Source: an uncultured Phascolarctobacterium sp. | Lineage (GTDB): Bacteria; Bacillota; Negativicutes; Acidaminococcales; Acidaminococcaceae | Length of the DNA: 47,074 bases | Direction of reading: 5' to 3' | NCBI GenBank assembly: GCA_937901335.1 | Contig: CALCHC010000084.1 | Location: 1 to 47,074 of the forward strand | Part shown: in pieces, positions 41,567 to 47,074 of the stretch | Layout: the number at the start of each line of letters is the position of its first letter | Position numbering within the stretch: position 1 is the first letter of the stretch | Position numbers and translations under genes: made by a program | Notes under the pieces: generated by a model | The model's database searches: none | What the model saw: the letters and a program-made list of their open reading frames with translations, nothing else | What the model was told of the DNA's origin: nothing

Positions 41567-43116
41567 TAATCATTCACCCGTTCTAAAACTGCTTCCAAGC
41601 CGTAGACTTCTTCAAAGAAGTTGGCTTTAGAAGTAAAGGTCCATTCTTCCAGCGCCAAATCTTTTTTGCTGGTAGCTTGGACATACATAATTTTATCTTT
41701 AATACTTACGCTGCATTGTCTAATTTTTTGCAGATAGCTTCTATCGAGAGCATCTGCCAAACGGATAATCGCTGCCAACTTCGCCACAACTGCTACCATA
41801 TCTTTTTCAATGACTGGTGCGTTGGCATTGCCAGCTTCAAAAAGTTTATTAGCGTGATAGTACGCCGCCAAAGCGATAATCTTTTTATCCCTATCGCTAA
41901 AGCCGATAATATCCGTTGCCATAATAATTTGATAACTATAAATAGAATGGCTACGCATGCAAATATACTTTCCTAAATCGTGCAAGATTGCAGCGCCACG
42001 CAGCAGCAAGCGTTCACGCTCACCCATACCATAATGCTTCGCCAGCTTATCGAACATCAAAAGAGAAAGTCGTTCCACTTGGTTGACGTGTTGTCTATCG
42101 TAAAGGTAACGTTTACCAATGCAATGGAACAAGCCAATCAGTTCACGTTCCCAATATTTGCACATTACTTCGCTGGTTTTAGTACCAATGTGCAAAAGCT
42201 GCATACCATCAATAAAACGGTCAGCAGTTACGATAATTTCTTTAGCGGGGACTAAATCCAAAAGTTGTTCATACAAAAGTACGGTAGGCAGGACTAGTTC
42301 CGCCACGCTTTCGGGAATATTAAAAACTTTGATAAGTTGGGGCAGATTCAGCTTACGCATCTTGCTAAAGAATTTTTGGAAATCCTCCGCCGCAATACGA
42401 TGTACCTTTTGCGTGGTATCTAAACCCAACATTTTCAAAATAAGTTCTGTTTCTGTACCACTGAGCACTAAATAACGCACGTGTTCTTGTTGCAGTTCAA
42501 GGCGTACTGAACCGATAGTGCTGGAAAGGAATTCCGTCAACGCTCTATTAAAATGCAAGCTTTCACGTTTATTACGCTCGAAGCTTTCTTTGATGCGAAT
42601 AATACCAATGTGGAAGTTTTGTTGATACTTAATTTCTTCATCTTGTACGAAGGTAATACCCAAACCGCCGGAAGAAATATCCATCATCAGCATACCTTCA
42701 CGGTCGCTATTAATCTTGCTTTCTTTCAAAGTATTGCGGATGGCAACGTACTTGGTATAAATTTCGCGAGGCATATCTACAACATCAACTATTAAACCTG
42801 TTTTGCTATAGATTTGGTCAAGCAAAAAGATTTGATTGCGAGCTTCGCGAACAGCAGTAGTTGCCTGCATCTTATATTCTTCTACACCGTATTCTTCCAT
42901 CAAAACTTTGAAGCCTTGCAAGATTTCACAAATCTCGTTCACGAGACTAAAGGGAATAATCTTGTTTTTAAAGGTTTCTTCACCAAGTCGCACACGTTTG
43001 GAACAACATTCAACAACTTTATATTTATCAATACCGCTATATTCGGTTATCTGCATACTAATAAGCTCTGAGCCTAAATGAATGGCTGCAAAGGTTGTGT
43101 AAGATTTACGCTTCAT
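41566..43116 (-). CDS. Ppx/GppA-type protein with degenerate phosphatase motifs and intact HD domain
   Basis: The ATG at 43116 follows GGAGG by 8 bases, giving 516 residues. The N-terminal half (about 8-310) has the Ppx/GppA actin-like fold, but key motifs differ: the first phosphate loop reads AAIHLGSE instead of DIGSNS, and the second reads MDISSGGLG instead of DLGGGSTE. The C-terminal half (about 330-500) is an HD phosphohydrolase domain (LHDLGKYICMRSHS). Canonical exopolyphosphatase activity is therefore doubtful. The one-base overlap with ppk1 suggests a regulatory or sensory role with polyphosphate kinase. Confidence 0.85.
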   Translation of the reverse strand: MKRKSYTTFAAIHLGSELISMQITEYSGIDKYKVVECCSKRVRLGEETFKNKIIPFSLVNEICEILQGFKVLMEEYGVEEYKMQATTAVREARNQIFLLDQIYSKTGLIVDVVDMPREIYTKYVAIRNTLKESKINSDREGMLMMDISSGGLGITFVQDEEIKYQQNFHIGIIRIKESFERNKRESLHFNRALTEFLSSTIGSVRLELQQEHVRYLVLSGTETELILKMLGLDTTQKVHRIAAEDFQKFFSKMRKLNLPQLIKVFNIPESVAELVLPTVLLYEQLLDLVPAKEIIVTADRFIDGMQLLHIGTKTSEVMCKYWERELIGLFHCIGKRYLYDRQHVNQVERLSLLMFDKLAKHYGMGERERLLLRGAAILHDLGKYICMRSHSIYSYQIIMATDIIGFSDRDKKIIALAAYYHANKLFEAGNANAPVIEKDMVAVVAKLAAIIRLADALDRSYLQKIRQCSVSIKDKIMYVQATSKKDLALEEWTFTSKANFFEEVYGLEAVLERVND

Positions 43117-43317
43117 GGCATAATCCTCCTCATTTCTTACCGTATAATTTTCTCTATCGTCAAACAAATTCCTGCGACTTTACAGACATTTAACAAGTAT
43201 ACTTTGCTTTATCAAAAACAGCTTACATAAATTACTTAATAAATTTTCAAAACGTGCAGGAATATTGCAAAGTACGGGAAATATATACAGTAACTATACT
43301 CTTGCGAGGTAACCACT

Positions 43318-44847
43318 ATGCAAAGAATAGCAATCATCGACATAGGCTCCAACTCTGCACGCCTTGTCATTAGTCATATTTATAAAAATGGTGCTTACAA
43401 CATGGTTTATAACCAAAAGGAAGCTTTGCGTCTGAGCCAAAAGGTTGACAGAAAAAATATGCTGACCGAAGCCGCATTTGCTTCCACCCTTGAAACCATG
43501 AAAAGCTTTGCTTATATGTGTAAAATTTACCGTGTAGACAAAACCATTGCTGTTGCCACTGCTGCAATTCGCAATGCCTACAATGGTGTAGATTTAGTTT
43601 CCAGAGTTATGGAAGAAACAGGCATTCAACTGCACATTATTTCCGGTAATACGGAAGCGTACATCAGCTACCTTGGCGTAATCAACACCTTAGATGTGAA
43701 AAACGGTATCATCTTCGACCTTGGCGGTGGTAGTACAGAACTTATTCTTTTCCAAGACCGTCAAATTGTAGAATCCGTTTCCCTACCTTTGGGCGCAGTA
43801 AACACTACTGGTATGTTCAACACTCGCAACGAAATGCCTCCCAATGTTTACAGCGACCTTAGCTTCTTTATCACCAGTCATTTAGACCGCTATCCTTGGC
43901 TTAAACAACAAGGCTTGCCTTTAATCGGCGTTGGTGGCACTGCTCGTACTGTAGCAAAAATGATTCAACGTGATAAAAAATATCCCGCAACTAAAATCCA
44001 TAACTACGCAATGACAGCCCAAACTTTCCGCAGCTTCTTTAACCAACTGCGGGAAACCAATTTGGAACAACGCAAAAAAATCAGCGGTCTTAGCAAAGAA
44101 CGTTCCGATATTATCCTTGCAGGCTGCAGTATCATCAGCTGTCTCTTTGATGTTTGCGGTAGCAAGAAGATGATTGTCTCCGGTTGCGGTTTGCGTGAAG
44201 GCTTATTCTTCGACTACTACTGCAAAGCCCACAACCTACCCTTAGTTGCTGATAATATTTTGCAACGCAGTCGCGAAAATATTTTGAAGCTGTACACTCC
44301 GGACACTTCCCATAGCAAGCACATTACCGCACTTGCTTTGAAAATGTTTGATAGTTGGCCGAAGCTTCACGGTTTAAGCAAAGGCTACCGCAAACTTTTG
44401 GAAACCGCAGCACTCTTGCATGACATTGGTATTACCATTAACTTTTACAGCCACGCTCGCCACAGTGCGTACATGATTCAAAACGCACAACTCTTTGGCT
44501 TGAACCACAAAGAGCAAGTCATTACGGCAGCAATCGCAGGCTGGCACAATGGCGTTTCCAAAAGCTACTTTAAAGATAAATTCTACAAGGATATGTTGGA
44601 CGAAGAAGATTGGGTAATCGTCAACAAGCTGGCACTTATCCTCGCCTTGGCAGAAAGCCTTGACTATTCTCAAACCAATCTTATCAACAACATTCATCCT
44701 TACTTGGATAATCGTGGCGCTATCATTAAAATCTTCGCTGACGAAATTCCCAGTATTGAAATGCACCAAATCAAAGGCCATCAAAATTGGTTCCGCAAGA
44801 TTTTCAACGCAGAACTGACTGTTGAGTTGGCAAATGAAGAAAAGTGA
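43318..44847 (+). CDS. ppx: Exopolyphosphatase Ppx/GppA with HD domain
   Basis: The 509-residue protein has all canonical motifs: DIGSNSARL (8-16), ISGNTEAYISY with the catalytic glutamate near 119, FDLGGGSTEL near 138-147, and VGGTARTVAK. The C-terminal third is an HD domain (LLHDIGITINFYSHARHS). It removes terminal phosphate from polyphosphate, or from pppGpp. GCGAGG precedes the ATG, and TATACT about 20 bases upstream is a possible -10. It is divergent from the ppx-like/ppk1 pair. Confidence 0.93.
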   Translation: MQRIAIIDIGSNSARLVISHIYKNGAYNMVYNQKEALRLSQKVDRKNMLTEAAFASTLETMKSFAYMCKIYRVDKTIAVATAAIRNAYNGVDLVSRVMEETGIQLHIISGNTEAYISYLGVINTLDVKNGIIFDLGGGSTELILFQDRQIVESVSLPLGAVNTTGMFNTRNEMPPNVYSDLSFFITSHLDRYPWLKQQGLPLIGVGGTARTVAKMIQRDKKYPATKIHNYAMTAQTFRSFFNQLRETNLEQRKKISGLSKERSDIILAGCSIISCLFDVCGSKKMIVSGCGLREGLFFDYYCKAHNLPLVADNILQRSRENILKLYTPDTSHSKHITALALKMFDSWPKLHGLSKGYRKLLETAALLHDIGITINFYSHARHSAYMIQNAQLFGLNHKEQVITAAIAGWHNGVSKSYFKDKFYKDMLDEEDWVIVNKLALILALAESLDYSQTNLINNIHPYLDNRGAIIKIFADEIPSIEMHQIKGHQNWFRKIFNAELTVELANEEK

Positions 44848-44859
44848 AAACGTAACAAT

Positions 44860-44902
44860 AAAAGCGTATGACTTCTGGTAACCAGATGTCATACGCTTTT
44901 TC
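44860..44902. terminator. Bidirectional terminator between ppx and the OpgB-like gene
   Basis: AAAAGCGTATGAC..TCTGGT pairs with ACCAGA..GTCATACGCTTTT in a long stem with a small bulge, with A and T tracts at both ends. Confidence 0.88.
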
Positions 44903-44919
44903 ATTAGCGAATATTAAGT

Positions 44920-46425
44920 TTATCTCATCCCATTTAATTTCAAATTAAGGGATGTAAAAAGTTCCTTATTATCTGCAACAAACTGCTCACCCATTTGCGG
45001 GAAAAGCTCCTTGCTAAACTTGGCGTTATGTTTTACTTCTGCCAAGTTCAAAATAATTTGCGGAACGTCGTAATAAGCAAGCTCCTCTGCTTCACCAAAG
45101 AAAGCATTAGCTTTATTAGTTAACAGCGCCACGCGACGAGGTTTGTTCTCAAACTTTTTAATAATGGGCGTATGTCTAAAATCACCCATCAAAAGATGAT
45201 CACCTAAAATTACAATAACAGTTTCCTTGCCGTTAGGTTGCGCTTCGACAAAATTAACGAAGTCTCCCAAAAGATAATCAAGGCTTGCCAGTGCAAACTC
45301 GTGAGTTCCGTCGGGAACGTTTGCGTTCACATAAGGACGCATTCTTTTATCAGGCACACCTTTAGGAAAGTGGGTATCCACCGTCAAAAGTGTAAGGTTA
45401 AAAGGCTCATTGCCTTGCGCCAACTTAGCGTACTCTGCTTTCGCCATGCGGAACAAATCGTAATCGTGAACGCCCCACACAGTTTTTACTGCGTCTTGGC
45501 ATTTATCGTGACCTTTCACTTCGTAACCAAAACAGCTTAAAATATTGCCAGTCCCTGCAAAATTCGTATCACCGTTGGATAAAAGCAAGTTCTTGTAACC
45601 AGCTTGCTTGAGTACACCTGCGTAGGAAACTGCATTACTTTGGCGAACTCCGCCAAAAAGCGTATCACTGTTAGCCCCCAAGTAAGCAGGTAAACCAGTT
45701 TGAGTTGCGTAAAGTGCGCCCACAGTCCAATCCGCACCATCAAGGCATTTATAATTGGTGTGACTTTGCCAACCTTGTGCCACCAAATTATTTAAGTTAG
45801 GCATTTCGTTAGCGAAGTTTTTATTTTGTAAGAAATTTGCTTCCAAAGACTCGCAATAAATTACCACAAGGTTCTTTCCTTTTTGCGCCACTACTTTATT
45901 AGGAGCAAGGTATTCCCCCTGGGCACCAAGCTTACTTAAAATTTGCTCACTGCTCATTGAAAAGCTTTGCTTCATCTCTTTGACAGAAATCAAGATATTT
46001 TTGTAGGCAGTCCCAGTTTCAGAAAAGAACAGGCAAATTACAGCAAGAACTACCAATCCGCAGGAAAGTGTTTTATTTTGAGAAGCACTTTTATTTTTGT
46101 GAGAAGTTTCAATAGATTCTTCCGAAGTTGCGTGGAAAGCCAAGCGTTTATACGCCAACCAATGAAGCGCAGCAACTAATAGAAACATTCCCACGCCACC
46201 GTAAAAATAAGCAGGCGTAACCTGTGGTGTCATGGCAAGCATAGTGCCATCAATGCGAGTAATGGTAGTGTAGTCAATGTGTTGTCCCATAATTTGCAGA
46301 CACAAAAAATCCATAGAGGTAAGCACGAGTCCTATAAAAGAAATCGCTGCGCCAAGCTTTTTGTTAGGAACAATACACCAACCTAATATTAAAAATGCTA
46401 TAAAAAACAGAATAGTATCAAACAT
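44920..46425 (-). CDS. OpgB/LTA synthase-like phosphoglycerol transferase
   Basis: The 501-residue protein has membrane segments in the first 150 residues (about 3-20, 27-45, 75-90, 122-140) and a large extracytoplasmic sulfatase-fold catalytic domain. VIYCESLEANF matches the metal-binding glutamate strand, GADWTVGALYATQTGLP contains the candidate catalytic threonine, and TVDTHFP and ILGDHLL supply further metal ligands. The family transfers phosphoglycerol or phosphoethanolamine head groups onto glycans. The motif variant resembles OpgB/MdoB rather than Gram-positive LtaS. It is flanked by hairpins on both sides and appears monocistronic. Confidence 0.88.
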   Translation of the reverse strand: MFDTILFFIAFLILGWCIVPNKKLGAAISFIGLVLTSMDFLCLQIMGQHIDYTTITRIDGTMLAMTPQVTPAYFYGGVGMFLLVAALHWLAYKRLAFHATSEESIETSHKNKSASQNKTLSCGLVVLAVICLFFSETGTAYKNILISVKEMKQSFSMSSEQILSKLGAQGEYLAPNKVVAQKGKNLVVIYCESLEANFLQNKNFANEMPNLNNLVAQGWQSHTNYKCLDGADWTVGALYATQTGLPAYLGANSDTLFGGVRQSNAVSYAGVLKQAGYKNLLLSNGDTNFAGTGNILSCFGYEVKGHDKCQDAVKTVWGVHDYDLFRMAKAEYAKLAQGNEPFNLTLLTVDTHFPKGVPDKRMRPYVNANVPDGTHEFALASLDYLLGDFVNFVEAQPNGKETVIVILGDHLLMGDFRHTPIIKKFENKPRRVALLTNKANAFFGEAEELAYYDVPQIILNLAEVKHNAKFSKELFPQMGEQFVADNKELFTSLNLKLNGMR

Positions 46426-46463
46426 AAAGAACTCCTAAAAAATTTATAAGTTCATTATAACAC

Positions 46464-46498
46464 AAAAGCACTGTACCTAAAATTTAGATACAGTGCTT
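46464..46498 (-). terminator. Terminator of the small-gene cluster
   Basis: AAGCACTGTACCTAAA and TTTAGATACAGTGCTT form a 16-bp stem with one mismatch. On the minus strand it ends in CTTTTG, so it fits the gene at 46517-46744. Confidence 0.7.
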
Positions 46499-46516
46499 AA
46501 AATTTTATCACGCGTT

Positions 46517-46744
46517 TTATTCACAAGCCGCTTGCAAAATGCCATAAACCATTAATGCGGAGTTATACAAATCTTCTTCCTTGATAAACTCTTCTGCTTC
46601 TTCAAATGTCGGATAATGGTCTGCCTTAATTGCGATACTATACTCTGTATCAACCAACCCTCTACAAATCTCACATCCATATAAATCTTTTTCTTCTTCC
46701 TTTACCTTAACTCCACAATTTAATTCATAATATTTAATTTCCAT
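46517..46744 (-). CDS. Hypothetical small acidic protein
   Basis: Two ATGs (46750 and 46744) follow AAAGGA; the second has better spacing (9 bases) and gives 75 residues. Cysteines in LNCG and YGCEIC, plus ACE at the end, could bind metal. The second half (FEEAEEFIKEEDLYNSALMVYGILQ) is a strongly acidic helix. I do not recognise the family. It follows the 62-residue gene after 46 bases, in the same direction, and a terminator follows. Confidence 0.6.
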   Translation of the reverse strand: MEIKYYELNCGVKVKEEEKDLYGCEICRGLVDTEYSIAIKADHYPTFEEAEEFIKEEDLYNSALMVYGILQAACE

Positions 46745-46790
46745 AATCATTTTTCCTTTCTATTTTGGTATTAGAATACGAGATTTATTG

Positions 46791-46979
46791 CTATTTTAAA
46801 ATAATCTGTTCTAATAATGAATTTCCATCATTCTGTAATACACACTGAATAATCAACTCTTTTGTTTTTGCAATTTTTATTTCCAACATCTCTTTATTCT
46901 CTGGATGCTCTTTAAGAAACTTCTCGTTTAAGTTCATCCGATTTACTAAATTCTGTAATGTAACTTTTCTATTTAACAT
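46791..46979 (-). CDS. Hypothetical small helical protein
   Basis: The 62-residue product is preceded by AGGAGG 6 bases before the ATG. It is lysine/leucine-rich and probably all-helical (LNRKVTLQNLVNRMNLNEKFL, EMLEIKIAKTKELIIQCVLQ), possibly coiled coil. The function is unknown. It lies 47 bases after the stop of the partial gene at the right edge. Confidence 0.55.
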   Translation of the reverse strand: MLNRKVTLQNLVNRMNLNEKFLKEHPENKEMLEIKIAKTKELIIQCVLQNDGNSLLEQIILK

Positions 46980-47026
46980 ACTAATTCCTCCTTTAAAATC
47001 CTGATTTTGAGGTGAAATAGGGAAGA

Positions 47027-47074
47027 TTAATTCTTCCCTGCGTATTCACCATAATACTTTTGTCGCATCTCTTC
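47027..47074 (-). CDS. C-terminal fragment of a gene cut by the window edge
   Basis: A minus-strand frame runs in from the right edge for 15 codons (EEMRQKYYGEYAGKN) to a TAA at 47027-47029. It lies just upstream of the small-gene pair and in their direction. The piece is too short to name, and its reality rests on its place in a tight minus-strand series. Confidence 0.4.
   Translation of the reverse strand, partial: EEMRQKYYGEYAGKN

Noticed and set aside
47019..47040. AGGGAAGA/TCTTCCCT hairpin as a terminator
   Set aside because: The stem overlaps the stop codon of the partial gene and has no T tract, and the next gene continues in the same direction 47 bases later.

Overview
The window is about 47 kb of AT-rich, densely packed chromosome. 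Its mix of features suggests a diderm anaerobic Firmicute of the Negativicutes type (an inference, not a placement by 16S). The evidence is Firmicute-style strong Shine-Dalgarno sites and short A/T-flanked terminators, a complete selenium-dependent molybdenum hydroxylase system, and an OpgB-like periplasmic phosphoglycerol transferase. There is no rRNA, no CRISPR array, no IS element and no recognisable prophage. One tRNA gene (Arg, CCT) is present. No gene-free stretch exceeds 300 bases.

Left part (1-8115): an accessory-looking set. It holds a truncated minus-strand gene with a PD-(D/E)XK-like signature, a gluzincin-type (HEXXH) protein paired with a DUF2779 protein that combines a Cas4-like nuclease module with a DEDD-type exonuclease module, a class II Fic protein, a small exported protein, a PAP2 phosphatase, and a Y-family polymerase with a small conserved companion. 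Two unrecognised genes end the region.

Middle (8116-19520): an M20 amidohydrolase operon with a two-gene DUF3100-type membrane system; cysE with a GltD-like iron-sulfur/FAD oxidoreductase; a five-gene minus-strand operon (DUF456, 2-hydroxyacid dehydrogenase, CHAD protein, unknown, CstA-family transporter); and an MscS channel with thioredoxin.

Core (19489-37700): molybdenum and selenium. A minus-strand block encodes a MoeA-like protein, ModA, ModC, ModB, a MOSC-MogA fusion, MoaC and MoaA. It sits immediately downstream of the three xanthine-dehydrogenase-type subunits (FAD, 2Fe-2S, molybdenum). The divergent mocA shares the xdh promoter region. A second minus-strand operon reads cysteine desulfidase (CyuA-like), YqeC, SelD, YedF, cysteine desulfurase-like protein, DUF3343, YqeB, XdhC and an NCS2 purine permease. 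Together these can import molybdate and purine, build and modify the molybdenum cofactor, supply activated selenium, and assemble a labile-selenium hydroxylase. No SelA, SelB or tRNA-Sec lies in the window, so SelD probably serves the hydroxylase.

Right part (37730-47074): a BMP-family binding protein behind a perfect consensus promoter, a small protein followed closely by tRNA-Arg, ppk1 translationally coupled to a degenerate Ppx/GppA-HD paralogue, a divergent canonical ppx, an OpgB-like transferase, and three small unrecognised minus-strand genes, the last cut by the window end. With the CHAD gene, three loci point to polyphosphate metabolism.
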